Source: JBBINE01 sp037444025 (GTDB lineage: Bacteria; Patescibacteriota; Minisyncoccia; UBA6257; HR35). Taken from it: a stretch of 32,999 bases of DNA. This document shows positions 15,740 to 25,530 of the stretch, piece after piece; position 1 is the first letter of the stretch, and each line of letters starts with the position of its first letter. The stretch is from positions 1-32,999 of the forward strand of contig JBBINE010000007.1 in NCBI GenBank assembly GCA_037444025.1. Reading direction: 5' to 3'. The notes below the pieces were generated by a model that worked only from the letters and a program-made list of their open reading frames with translations, was not told the origin of the DNA and did no database searches. The position numbers were made by a program, and so were the translations under genes.

Positions 15740-16234
15740 ATGAAGATGAATAACCTTTCTAATAAAAATATTATTTCGATTGTCGTCGCTATTTTAGTAG
15801 GTATAGTTTTGGCTTATAGCTTAAACTATTTTTTTAACAAAAAATCAAGATATGTTGTTTTAGTCTTTCGAGATGGTAATATCTATTTTGGTAAACCTTC
15901 ATGGTTTCCCAGGCCTAAATTAAGCAATGTTCATTTTCTTCAAGTTGATAAGAATGGTCAAATATTACTACAAAGATTTGAAGATGCTGCTTATACTCCA
16001 GAAAATTATATTTATTTCAATACACGAGAATTACTTTTTTGGACATATTTAAAAAACAATAGCCAAATCAGCGATGTGCTTTCAGGAAAAAGAATCGTTA
16101 ACCCCAATCCTTCACCAAATTTTAATCAACAGCCAAACACAAATAATTCACAAAATAGTAATGTCCAAAATTTACCCTCGCCTAATACTGAACAGCAAAC
16201 AAATATATTGGAAGAACCATCTATTAATGAATAA
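15740..16234 (+). CDS. Membrane-anchored protein of unknown function
   Basis: A 164-residue protein not recognised as a named family. After a short Asn/Lys-rich start there is one membrane helix (about residues 12-32, ISIVVAILVGIVLAYSLNYF), then a soluble domain rich in aromatic residues (YVVLVFRDGNIYFGK...NVHFLQVDKNGQILLQRF) and an Asn/Pro/Gln-rich tail (about residues 118-164) that looks disordered. Small proteins with the pattern of a helix followed by a dGxxYFGKl motif seem common in CPR genomes (from memory). The N-terminus-in topology would place the domain outside the cell. The gene starts seven bases after the aspS stop, so it is probably co-transcribed. Confidence 0.65.
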   Translation: MKMNNLSNKNIISIVVAILVGIVLAYSLNYFFNKKSRYVVLVFRDGNIYFGKPSWFPRPKLSNVHFLQVDKNGQILLQRFEDAAYTPENYIYFNTRELLFWTYLKNNSQISDVLSGKRIVNPNPSPNFNQQPNTNNSQNSNVQNLPSPNTEQQTNILEEPSINE

Positions 16235-16311
16235 TTATATTGTGGTTAGATTTGATATTTTTCCGTATTTACAAGTTTGTACAAATTTTAGAAAGAATTA
16301 TCTTTAAATTA

Positions 16312-16340
16312 TTGACAATTTATTTTTTTTAGTATAAAAT
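16312..16340 (+). promoter_or_regulatory. Likely 16S rRNA promoter
   Basis: A consensus -35 TTGACA (16312-16317) is followed after 17 bases by TAAAAT (16335-16340), or after 15 by TATAAA. It lies about 75 bases before the left arm of the 16S processing stem and about 105 before the mature rRNA, as expected for an rRNA promoter. Confidence 0.65.
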
Positions 16341-16415
16341 ATCTAGTGAATTTTCTATTTTAAAAAACATTATGTTGATATTCTTGTTAAGAAAGTACTC
16401 TTTAATATTTTTTAG

Positions 16416-16444
16416 ATACTCATTTTATGTCATGGAAGTAGGGG
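16416..16444 (+). other. Left arm of 16S rRNA processing stem
   Basis: This 29-base segment, starting ATACTCATTTTATG, is complementary to 18027-18054 with one bulged T (before AGGGG). The long stem would bring both ends of pre-16S together, the usual substrate for RNase III, which is encoded at 23420-24130. Confidence 0.85.
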
Positions 16445-16445
16445 T

Positions 16446-17983
<1,538 letters not shown>

Positions 17984-18026
17984 TAAAACTTTTTTCTCTT
18001 TGACTATTTTCTAACAGTCGAGTTGA

Positions 18027-18054
18027 CCCCTCTTCCATGACATAAAATGAGTAT
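18027..18054 (+). other. Right arm of 16S rRNA processing stem
   Basis: Complement of 16416-16444, beginning CCCCTCTTCCATGAC. Between the mature 16S end and this arm there is a small hairpin (GACT...AGTC). The stem encloses only 16S, showing that the transcript unit is not a 16S-23S operon. Confidence 0.85.
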
Positions 18055-18134
18055 TTATTTCAATCATGTTCGTTAATTAATTTTTTATTTTTTATTAAAA
18101 AATATCTTTAATTTAACTTTTAAAAACCCGGTGA

Positions 18135-18518
18135 ATGAAAATATTGCTTATAGAAGATGATAAATTCCTAAGAACTGTGTTAGAAAAAAAAATGAAAAAT
18201 GAAAATTTTGAAGTTATAACTGCTGTAGATGGAGAAGAAGCTGTTCAAAAATTAGTAGAAGAAAGACCGGAATTTATTCTTTTAGATATAATTCTTCCTA
18301 AAAAAAATGGTTTTATTTTTTTAGAAGAAGTAAAAAAAGATCCTACTTTTAAAAAGATACCAGTTATCATTCTGTCGAATCTCGGTCAAGAGGAAGATGT
18401 TAAAAAAGGATTAGCAATGGGTGCCGACGATTATCTTATCAAAGCAAAGATTTCTTTAGATGATATTGTAAATAAAATAAAAAGCATAATTGAAAAATCA
18501 TCTCAAGTGACTCTTTAA
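18135..18518 (+). CDS. Single-domain response regulator (CheY-like receiver)
   Basis: A 127-residue receiver domain with no output domain. The acidic pocket is EDD (residues 7-9), the phospho-acceptor is Asp-51 in FILLDIILPKKNG, the switch Ser is in VIILSNLG, and the conserved Lys is in DDYLIKAKI. It would be phosphorylated by a histidine kinase, but none is encoded in the window. Stand-alone receivers signal by protein contact. It follows the 16S processing stem by 80 bases on the same strand and converges on murC with a 4-base overlap. ATG start; the preceding CCCGGTGA is not a Shine-Dalgarno. Confidence 0.9.
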   Translation: MKILLIEDDKFLRTVLEKKMKNENFEVITAVDGEEAVQKLVEERPEFILLDIILPKKNGFIFLEEVKKDPTFKKIPVIILSNLGQEEDVKKGLAMGADDYLIKAKISLDDIVNKIKSIIEKSSQVTL

Positions 18519-19978
18519 TTAGTGATTAGTGGCAATTTCACTTTAGTTAAAGTTATATTATTTAATTTTAAGAAAATTTTATTTAAATCTCCAGCTCCTA
18601 CCGTAGCAATAATATATTTTTTTCCTTTGTTTTCTCTTATTTCTTTTCTCAAAAAATTAATCAATTCTTTTTCTTCATCAATATAGTGACATTTTACCTT
18701 TTGAGCTAAGTCTTTATCTTTTTTTAGATTACTTATTTTAGAAACCAATTCTTTTTCTCGGGCAGAAGGAAAAGTTTTAAAAATAACTAAGTTTAGATTT
18801 TTATCTTTGGCAATATTTTTAAAAACTTTAACAAAATTATCAAATAAAAAATGTGTTCTAGTAAAAGTATGAGGTTGAAAAACAATAGTAATATAATATG
18901 AGGGAAATTTTTTTCTTAAACTTTGATAAAAACTCCATACTTCGGTAGGATGATGAGCATAATCATCGATAAAATAACAATCATCTTTATGAAAAACAAT
19001 TTCAAATCTTCTTTTAATCCCTCTATAGTTTTTAAGAGAAGATAAAAATCTATTTTTAGGTATTTTTAAAATTTTTATTAATTCGTAAACTAATTGAAGA
19101 TTTTCCTGAAAATGATTTCCTTTAATAGGGAAGGGAAATGGTTTTTTGTATTGAGGAAAAAATATTTTTATATCTTTACTATTTTGAGCAATATCAAATT
19201 TTTTATCTTTTTTATGTAGGATTAAAATTTTAGGTAATTTCAGGTTGAAAATAAATTTTTTATAAGCTTCAATATATTTTTTTTCATTCTTAAAATAATC
19301 AGGATGATCGTAGTCAATATTAGTTATTAAGATAATTTTTGGTTGATAATTTAGAAAAGCTTCACGATATTCATCTGCTTCAATAATAAAAAAGGGAATA
19401 TGTTTTAAGTTCCTTTTTATCCAATCTAAATCGTTACTTTTGTCAAGATTTTTATTTAAAAAATCTATTTTTTTTAAAAAATTTTTTCCTACTAAGCCAT
19501 TACTTTTCCATTCTATAACCTCAGAGCCAACTAAAACAGTAGGTTCTAATTGGGCATCTTTAAATATTTTTCCTAAAATAGCAGTAGTAGAACTTTTCCC
19601 ATGAGAACCACAAACAGCAATACCAAAAGATTGATTAAAAATAGAAGCTAAAGCTTGAGGGTAGGTAATAAGCGGTATTTTTTTGCTAAGAGCAAATTTA
19701 ACTTCAGGGTTTTTTATTTCTTTTTCTGGCTGAAAATAAGCTACCGAGGTAATAACTAAATCTATGGGTAGTTCACTTTCTATATTTTTTTTAGAAAAAC
19801 CTTCATAAACTTTTATTTTTTCTTTACTTAGAACTTCATCAGTAAAAAATTTTTCTTTTACATCAGAACCAACAATATTTACTTTCAATCTTTTTAATAT
19901 TTGAGCCAACGCCGTCATTCCCACGCCTTTCATACCTATCAAGTAAACTTTTTTATAATTTAAAAAATCTATTTTCAT
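18515..19978 (-). CDS. murC: UDP-N-acetylmuramate--L-alanine ligase
   Basis: MurC adds L-Ala to UDP-MurNAc in peptidoglycan synthesis. The N-terminal Rossmann domain starts YLIGMKGVGMTALAQILK; the ATP loop is CGSHGKSSTTAILG (Ser-Ser where many have Thr-Thr); the central domain has IEADEYREAFLNYQP and TNIDYDHPDYF, and the C-terminal domain has DDYAHHPTEV and FQPHTFTRT. The length, 487, is slightly above the usual 460 because of Lys-rich inserts (for example near residue 165). The related ligase Mpl is a possible alternative, since it shares these motifs. The gene is separated from the upstream transporter by 125 bases containing two inverted repeats. Confidence 0.88.
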   Translation of the reverse strand: MKIDFLNYKKVYLIGMKGVGMTALAQILKRLKVNIVGSDVKEKFFTDEVLSKEKIKVYEGFSKKNIESELPIDLVITSVAYFQPEKEIKNPEVKFALSKKIPLITYPQALASIFNQSFGIAVCGSHGKSSTTAILGKIFKDAQLEPTVLVGSEVIEWKSNGLVGKNFLKKIDFLNKNLDKSNDLDWIKRNLKHIPFFIIEADEYREAFLNYQPKIILITNIDYDHPDYFKNEKKYIEAYKKFIFNLKLPKILILHKKDKKFDIAQNSKDIKIFFPQYKKPFPFPIKGNHFQENLQLVYELIKILKIPKNRFLSSLKNYRGIKRRFEIVFHKDDCYFIDDYAHHPTEVWSFYQSLRKKFPSYYITIVFQPHTFTRTHFLFDNFVKVFKNIAKDKNLNLVIFKTFPSAREKELVSKISNLKKDKDLAQKVKCHYIDEEKELINFLRKEIRENKGKKYIIATVGAGDLNKIFLKLNNITLTKVKLPLITN

Positions 19979-20016
19979 AAAATTAATTATAAAACAAAAA
20001 ACAATTTAGCTATTTT

Positions 20017-20032
20017 TATCCTTTTAAGGATA
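20017..20032. repeat. Short inverted repeat upstream of murC
   Basis: TATCCTT-TT-AAGGATA is a perfect 7-bp palindrome 39 bases before the murC start. It could be an operator or part of a terminator with the neighbouring hairpin at 20064-20089; only the symmetry is seen. Confidence 0.35.
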
Positions 20033-20063
20033 GAGGAAATTAAATCTAATTTTATGTTTATAT

Positions 20064-20089
20064 GTTCGTAAAATAATTCTTTTACGAAC
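20064..20089 (-). terminator. Hairpin downstream of the MFS gene
   Basis: GTTCGTAAAA and its reverse complement flank a 6-base loop, 15 bases beyond the MFS stop on the minus strand. No clear T-run follows on that strand, so it is a possible but unproven terminator. Confidence 0.4.
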
Positions 20090-20103
20090 TTAAAAATATA
20101 TCC

Positions 20104-21594
20104 TTATTCCTTAGTATTAATTTTTGGTTTTTTCATTCTTTTTCTATATATCCTTTTTAGAGCAAGAGGCACAATTGCAATTGGGTGAATTATTAGGTTT
20201 TTAAATTCTAAAATTATTAGATTTTTAATAAAATAAATTTCTTTCAAAAGATTATAATTAATTTTATCTTCTTTGCTTTCTTCTCCGTTAGTAAAATTAA
20301 TCATCAAAGGATCTTTTACTAAAAGAAATATTCCTAAAGCAAAAATCAATCTTAATATTCCAGAAATAGTAGATAAAAGTATAACAGAATTAATCCACAT
20401 GTTATGTCTAAACAAATCAACTAAATATCCACCTATTGTTGTTCCTAAAAAAATCATAGTTCCAGAAATTACACTTGAATAAGCTGAACATAATCCCCTT
20501 TTTCCTTTGGTAACAGAAGAATAAAAAAAATCTGTCGTAGATAAATAATAAGCCGACCATCCAATACTACCAATTATGTTAATAAATATTAAATAAACAA
20601 AAACTAAACTTTTATCTACTCCTAAAATAAAAAACCATAAAATTGCTACCAAAGATATAATTAACAAGGATATTTTTAAAACTGATAAGCTACCAAATTG
20701 ATCTAAAACTCTACCCCATATTTTATAAAATAAAAAAGAAAAAAAAGAAGAAACTATAATTAAGGTTAAAAATTTAAAGTAAGATAATTTAAGATCATTA
20801 AAAAGATATAAATTATAATAAGGTAAAGAAAGAAAGGAGGCAAAGATTACTAAGTTAGTAAAAATCACAAATCTACCAAAGTTTCCCTTAGGTAATCTTT
20901 TTAAAAATTGAATAAAACTGAAGTAATCTTTTTTTTCAAAAGTAAACTTAGGATCATAAACATTTAAAAAAGTTAAAGATCTTAATAAAAGAAAAAAAGC
21001 AGATCCAAAAAAAATAATCCCGAAAAATAAAAAAAGATAAAAATTACCAATATTTTTCCCTATTTCTAGTAGAATACCAGCTATAACAATACCCAAGATA
21101 TTAAAAAATGTTCCTAAACTATTTCTTTTTCCCATAAATGAACCAAATTCTTTTTTTTGAGATATATCTTTTTGAGATATATCTCCAAACCAAGTTACCC
21201 AAGAAGGAGCTGCTAAACTGCCAAGAGCCACATATAGAGTAAATAAAAGAATTAAAATATAAAAGTTTAAATTTATTTTAAATAAATAAGTAAAAGCAAA
21301 TAAAGAGATGGCAAAGTAAATGATTGATTGAGTTAAAGTACTAAAAAACAATATTTTTTGTCTCGATAAACCTTTTATTAAAAAATAATTTCCTAATATT
21401 TGAAATAATGGTCCAAACAAATTAGGAAAAGAAGTTAATAAACCTAAAACAAAAGTAGGTACCTTTAAAGCAATAGCAAAAGGAGATATATATTGATCGC
21501 CTAAACCTACAGCTAAGTTAACTAGTTTTCCTTCTTTAATAGCTTTTTTCCTTGTTTTCTCTAGTTCTTCTAATAAAATTTTATCTTCTTCCAT
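20104..21594 (-). CDS. Major facilitator superfamily membrane transporter
   Basis: A 496-residue protein with about twelve hydrophobic helices spread over residues 40-455 and short charged ends, the layout of an MFS permease. Between helices 4 and 5 the loop WVTWFGDISQ...KEFGSFMGKRNSLGTFFN resembles the GxxxD/RxGRR-like loop of MFS carriers, and the second half repeats the fold (LFYKIWGRVLDQFGSL). The substrate cannot be inferred. The N-terminus is a charged cytoplasmic segment and the C-terminus is Lys/Arg rich, consistent with both ends inside. The gene is alone on the strand upstream of murC; GGAAG eight bases before the ATG is the nearest thing to a ribosome-binding site in this window. 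Confidence 0.8.
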   Translation of the reverse strand: MEEDKILLEELEKTRKKAIKEGKLVNLAVGLGDQYISPFAIALKVPTFVLGLLTSFPNLFGPLFQILGNYFLIKGLSRQKILFFSTLTQSIIYFAISLFAFTYLFKINLNFYILILLFTLYVALGSLAAPSWVTWFGDISQKDISQKKEFGSFMGKRNSLGTFFNILGIVIAGILLEIGKNIGNFYLFLFFGIIFFGSAFFLLLRSLTFLNVYDPKFTFEKKDYFSFIQFLKRLPKGNFGRFVIFTNLVIFASFLSLPYYNLYLFNDLKLSYFKFLTLIIVSSFFSFLFYKIWGRVLDQFGSLSVLKISLLIISLVAILWFFILGVDKSLVFVYLIFINIIGSIGWSAYYLSTTDFFYSSVTKGKRGLCSAYSSVISGTMIFLGTTIGGYLVDLFRHNMWINSVILLSTISGILRLIFALGIFLLVKDPLMINFTNGEESKEDKINYNLLKEIYFIKNLIILEFKNLIIHPIAIVPLALKRIYRKRMKKPKINTKE

Positions 21595-21857
21595 TTTTTG
21601 CTTCCAACTAATTAATTCATTAAATTGACTTTAAAAATTATTTTCTAACATTATTTGCTAACTTTAACTTTATTTCAAAATCGTTTTGTCATAAAATACA
21701 TAAAATATAGGTAATAAATAATTATAAGATATAAGAATAATCATAAGTAGAATAATTATAAGTAGAAGATAAATAAATTTAAAGTTATAATTAATTTAAT
21801 TTATAATAATTTAATTAATAATTAATTAAAGAAAAAAAATAATTAAAGATTTAACCA
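21595..21857. other. Long AT-rich intergenic region with divergent promoters
   Basis: This 263-base region lies between the divergent MFS gene and tRNA-Gly. It is almost pure A/T, with an imperfect direct repeat (ATAAGTAGAA, twice near 21743-21768) and TATAAT boxes at 21786-21791 and 21802-21807 that could drive tRNA-Gly and cca. No coding capacity is seen. Confidence 0.4.
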
Positions 21858-21930
21858 GCGGTGGTAGTTCAGTAGGTAGAACGTCTCCTTCCCAAGGAGA
21901 AGGTCGCGGGTTCGAATCCCGTCCACCGCT
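21858..21930 (+). tRNA. tRNA-Gly (anticodon CCC)
   Basis: Acceptor GCGGTGG pairs with CCACCGC; anticodon stem TCTCC/GGAGA encloses TTCCCAA (anticodon CCC); T arm GCGGG-TTCGAAT-CCCGT. Discriminator T21930, no encoded CCA. The cca gene begins 11 bases later on the same strand, so the tRNA and the enzyme that finishes tRNA ends are probably co-transcribed. Confidence 0.95.
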
Positions 21931-21941
21931 AATAATTTTAA

Positions 21942-23405
21942 ATGAAAATAACAATCTCTTCCCTACCCCCAGAAGTTTTAACTACCTGGAAAAAATTAAT
22001 TAAGAAAAACTTTGAAGCCTATCTCGTTGGCGGTTGTGTTCGTGATTTAATCTTGAAAAGAAAACCAAAAGATTGGGATATTACTACTAACGCTAAACCA
22101 GAAGAAATCCTAAATATTTTTGGTAGAAATTCTTTTTATGAAAATAGATTTGGTACCGTAGGAGTAAAGACTAATTCTTTAGATGAAAGTCTAAAAGTTA
22201 TCGAAATTACTACTTTTAGAAAAGAAAGCAAGTATTCTGATTTTAGACATCCAGATAATATTGATTTTGCTAAAAATTTAAAGGAAGATCTTCAAAGAAG
22301 AGATTTTACTATTAATGCTTTAGCTTTAAACATAGAGGGAGAGGTTATTGATATTTTTGATGGATTAAACGATTTAAAAAATAAAATTATAAAAACCGTA
22401 GGTGATCCAGAAAAACGTCTTCGTGAAGATGCTCTAAGACTAATGAGAGCTATAAGGTTATCTTGTGAATTAAATTTTAACATTGAAAAAAATACCTTTG
22501 AAGCAATCAAAAAATTTTCTTCTTTAATTCAATATATTGCTAATGAGAGAGTCAGAGATGAATTTACTAGAATTATTATGAGCAAAAATGCATTTCGAGG
22601 TATTGAGCTTTTAAGGGAAACTAATCTATTACAAGAAATAATCCCTGAATTAATGCAAGGATATCTTGTCAGTCAAAATAAACACCATAAATATGATGTT
22701 TATTTTCATTAGCTAAAGTCTTTAGAGTATGCCGTTAATAAAAATTTTTCTCTCGAAATAAGATTAGCCGCCCTTTTTCATGATATAGGGAAACCAATTA
22801 CTAAAGAAGGAGAAGGTTCCGAAGCTACTTTTTATAGTCATGAAATTATTGGAGCTAAAATGACAAAAAAAATATTAGAACGTTTAAGGTACTCTAAACA
22901 AATAGTTAATAAAGTTGTTCATTTAGTAAAAAATCATATGTTTTACCTTGAGATTAACAAGGTAACCCCCTCGGCCGTAAGAAGGTTTGTTAAAAGAGTA
23001 GGAGAAGAAAATTTAGAAGATTTGTTTAAATTAAGAGAAGCTGATCGAATCGGTTCTGGTGTCCCTAAAGCGATTCCTTATAGATTGAGATATTTAAAGT
23101 ATTTAATTGAAAAAGTTCATCTAGAACCGATTAAACCAAGTATGTTAAAAATTAACGGGAATGATATTATGTCTTTGGGAGTTCCACAAGGACCAAAAGT
23201 AGGATGGATTTTGAAAGCTTTACTTGAAGAAGTTATTGATGATCCTTCAAAAAATAAAAGAGAATATTTACTTAAAAAAGCTGAAGAGATAAAAAATTTA
23301 CCTGATGACGAACTTAAAAAACTTGCTCTAATTACAGAGGAAAAAATTGAAGAAGAAGTAAAAAGACAAGAAGAAGAAATCAAGAAAAAGTATTATATTA
23401 AATAA
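21942..23405 (+). CDS. cca: CCA tRNA nucleotidyltransferase with HD domain, interrupted by in-frame UAG
   Basis: Cca adds CCA to tRNA 3' ends. Codons 1-256 contain the class II nucleotidyltransferase head (YLVGGCVRDLILKRKPKDWDITT, metal ligands in DWD), the RRDFTINALA motif, the neck (LREDALRLMRAIRLSCEL) and a region ending KHHKYDVYFH. Codon 257 (22710-22712) is TAG; the frame goes straight on with LKSLEYA and the HD phosphohydrolase domain (LAALFHDIGKP), then a helical tail to TAA at 23403-23405. In homologues the interrupted site usually reads HxYDVxEHTL, so TAG stands at the Thr/Ser position; TCG or TTG could give it by one change. 488 codons matches full-length HD-type enzymes. ATG 22860 is not a convincing restart because it misses the HD motif. 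Confidence 0.88.
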
Positions 23406-23419
23406 ATTCAAATAAATAC

Positions 23420-24130
23420 TCAGGATTTTTCCTTTAAATAAATTTTGTTAATAGCTTTAGTAGCAGCTTCTGTTTCTGCTTCTTGTTTAGAACTTCCTTC
23501 CCCTTCTGCTAACTTTTCATTATCTAGGTAAACCTCTACTTTAAATATTTGTTTATGTGCTGGACCTGTAACCGACACTAGTTTGTACTGAGGTAATTTT
23601 TTATAATCATGAAGAAAAAGTTCTTGAAGAAAAGTTTTAGGATCTTTTAAATTTTTAGTTTTAATTAAATTTTCAGTTCCAGATAAAATATTTTTTTTAA
23701 TGAATTCTACTGTTTTTTCCCAACTAGAGTCAAGAAACAAAGCCCCGATAATTGCCTCCAAGGTATTTCCTAAAATAGTTTTTTTACCTTTAATATCATT
23801 AGTAGATTTCATTAAGATCAATCTCTCTAAACCTAAATGATAAGCAATTTCTTCTAATCTATCACGACTAACAATCTTTGATCTAATTAAACTCATTTCT
23901 CCCTCGCTTAAATTAGAGAATTTTTCATATAAAAATATAGAAACAACAGCTTGTAGAATTGAATCCCCTAAAAATTCTAACCTTTCATTATCATGTATTC
24001 TTGCTTCTGGATGAAAAAAAAGCCAAGATTTATGAGTTAATGCTTCTTGCCAAATTTTTTTATTCTTTATCTCTATAGAGAGAATTTTTTGTAATTCTTT
24101 TATATTTATCTCTATTTGGTCTTTTTCCAT
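23420..24130 (-). CDS. rnc: Ribonuclease III
   Basis: RNase III cuts double-stranded RNA, including pre-rRNA stems such as the one flanking the 16S gene here. The signature NERLEFLGDSILQAVVS (about residues 43-59) holds the catalytic acidic residues, with the partner Glu in NTLEAIIGALFLD. The C-terminal dsRNA-binding domain spans about residues 161-232 (DPKTFLQELFLHDYKKLPQYKLV...KQEAETEAATKAI). Length 236 is normal. Stop is TGA. The gene follows nusB by 8 bases and converges on cca with 14 bases between stops. Confidence 0.95.
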   Translation of the reverse strand: MEKDQIEINIKELQKILSIEIKNKKIWQEALTHKSWLFFHPEARIHDNERLEFLGDSILQAVVSIFLYEKFSNLSEGEMSLIRSKIVSRDRLEEIAYHLGLERLILMKSTNDIKGKKTILGNTLEAIIGALFLDSSWEKTVEFIKKNILSGTENLIKTKNLKDPKTFLQELFLHDYKKLPQYKLVSVTGPAHKQIFKVEVYLDNEKLAEGEGSSKQEAETEAATKAINKIYLKEKS

Positions 24131-24138
24131 TTTAAAAA

Positions 24139-24606
24139 TTATTCCTTTGGTTTATTTATTAAAATATGTTCATCTTGTTTGTTCCTTTTTTCATATTCTT
24201 CATACACAGACCCCAAAACACCATTGATAAATTTAGCAGAATGTTCATTAATAAAATTTTTAGCTAAAACTATCGCTTCATTAATAGAAACTTTTATTGG
24301 GACTTCTTCTTTATTTTGAAAAAAAATTTCATAAACTGCAATTCTGAGAATATTTTTCTCCATTAAAGGAATTTGATCAAAGGGCCAGTTTTTAGAACAT
24401 TTTTTAATCATATCGTCGATAAATTCTAAATTTTCAAGTATTCCTTTTATAAGGTTACGTCCAAAATCAGGTTCATCAATGTCATTACCAAATTCCTTTA
24501 AATTATTTTCAAAATATTCTAGGCACTTATTATCTGGATATCCCCAAAAGCTCCACTGGTATAAAGATTGAAGAACTATTATTCTGCTCAGATGTCTCGT
24601 TGACAT
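24139..24606 (-). CDS. nusB: Transcription antitermination factor NusB
   Basis: NusB binds boxA with NusE (S10) to support rRNA transcription. The all-helical protein starts with the family motif RHLSRIIVLQSLYQWSF and has WPFDQIPLMEKNILRIAVYEIFF and KVSINEAIVLAKNFINEHSAKFINGVLGSV, which form the conserved C-terminal half. At 155 residues it is slightly longer than the usual 140. It heads a small nusB-rnc unit for rRNA production; 120 bases of AT-rich DNA separate it from rpmF upstream, where a promoter may lie. Confidence 0.93.
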   Translation of the reverse strand: MSTRHLSRIIVLQSLYQWSFWGYPDNKCLEYFENNLKEFGNDIDEPDFGRNLIKGILENLEFIDDMIKKCSKNWPFDQIPLMEKNILRIAVYEIFFQNKEEVPIKVSINEAIVLAKNFINEHSAKFINGVLGSVYEEYEKRNKQDEHILINKPKE

Positions 24607-24726
24607 TTAATTTTAAAAAAAATCTTAAAATTCAAATAACCTTTCTCTAAATTCATATTAGATTTAGAATAGATAAATTTTTAAAATAAATTTTAATATT
24701 AGTAAATTGAGATATAAAATTTTTAT

Positions 24727-24921
24727 TCATTTTTTCTTTTCTTTCTTAAAACTCATAACAAATCTTCCTTTATAAAAACCGCATTCAGGGCAAACCCTGT
24801 GGGGTAAAATCAAAGCAGAACAATTAGAACATTTTTGAAGCTTTATGTCTTTAATCATACTTTTTTGGTATCTTCTTTTTTTAGCTCTTGATCTTGATAA
24901 TCTTTTTGCTGGAACGGTCAT
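24727..24921 (-). CDS. rpmF: Large ribosomal subunit protein bL32
   Basis: A 64-residue basic protein of the 50S subunit. MTVPAKRLSRSRAKKRR is the typical N-terminus (bL32 proteins start with xVPK/R-R-S-R), followed by a four-Cys zinc site, CSNC and CPEC, separated by ten residues. The C-terminus is a Lys tail. The ATG overlaps the ndk stop (ATGA). Stop TGA; reading through it would add a long nonsense tail, which is one reason to treat UGA as a true stop in this genome. Confidence 0.95.
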   Translation of the reverse strand: MTVPAKRLSRSRAKKRRYQKSMIKDIKLQKCSNCSALILPHRVCPECGFYKGRFVMSFKKEKKK

Positions 24922-25496
24922 CTTAAAAGTTCTTCTTTTTTAAACCAAAGATTAACTTCTCTTTCGGCCTCTTTTTTATTCCCGGAAGCATGAATTAAAT
25001 TTTTAATAGGTCTTTTTTCCAGGTTAGCTACTATAGGAGAATCAAAAGAAAAATCTCCTCTAATAGTTCCTGGCTCAGCTTTATAAGGCAAGGTAGAACC
25101 AACCATTTTTCTAATAGCACTTACCGCTAAATATCCCTCGAGTACCATTTTAACCACTGGACCAGAAGACATAAAATCAATCAACCATTCTCTAATTTTA
25201 ACACCGAGCTCATAAACATTTTTTACATTGTAATCTTTTTGCAAATCTATTTTTAAATTGTTTTCCTCAGCCGTTTTAATTAAATTATAACCTAAATTTT
25301 CTACCCAGTCTTTTTCTTTAGGGTAATGTTTGCTAATTAATTGCTTTGAAGGTTTGATTATTCCTAAACCCATTAATCTAAAATTTGCTTTTTCGAACCT
25401 AGAAATAATTTCTCCTACCAGTTTTCTTTCAACACCATCTGGTTTTATTAAAACTAAACTTCTTTCTATATATTTATTTAACTCCTTATTGCTCAT
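24918..25496 (-). CDS. ndk: Nucleoside diphosphate kinase with insertions
   Basis: Ndk transfers gamma-phosphate between nucleotides. Core motifs are present: SLVLIKPDGVERKLVGEII, FMSSGPVVKMVLEG, RKMVGSTLPYKAEPGTIRGDF, and the phospho-His segment NLIHASGNKKEAEREV. At 192 residues it is about 50 longer than bacterial Ndk. The extra residues form mainly one insert (about 52-92, YPKEKDWVENLG to GVKIREWL) between the usual helix 2 and the FMSSGPV strand, plus a short one before the His. Similar inserts occur in some archaeal and CPR-type Ndk (from memory). The TATAAT at 25505-25510 is 8 bases before the ATG, suggesting a leaderless start. The stop overlaps rpmF. Confidence 0.92.
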   Translation of the reverse strand: MSNKELNKYIERSLVLIKPDGVERKLVGEIISRFEKANFRLMGLGIIKPSKQLISKHYPKEKDWVENLGYNLIKTAEENNLKIDLQKDYNVKNVYELGVKIREWLIDFMSSGPVVKMVLEGYLAVSAIRKMVGSTLPYKAEPGTIRGDFSFDSPIVANLEKRPIKNLIHASGNKKEAEREVNLWFKKEELLR

Positions 25497-25504
25497 TATA
25501 TTAT

Positions 25505-25510
25505 ATTATA
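25505..25510 (-). promoter_or_regulatory. TATAAT -10 box just before ndk
   Basis: On the minus strand TATAAT is followed by 8 bases and then the ndk ATG, placing the transcription start at or near the start codon. No good -35 was found. It would allow ndk-rpmF to be transcribed separately from ftsEX. Confidence 0.4.
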
Positions 25511-25530
25511 AGGCATCAAAGAGAATTAAT

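Noticed and set aside
21569..21594. GGAAG before the MFS start as proof of Shine-Dalgarno use
   Set aside because: It is a lone match in the window and does not complement the altered 16S tail (AATCC).
21595..21857. CRISPR or tandem-repeat array
   Set aside because: Only one imperfect 10-base repeat pair is present in A/T-only sequence; there are no regular spacers.
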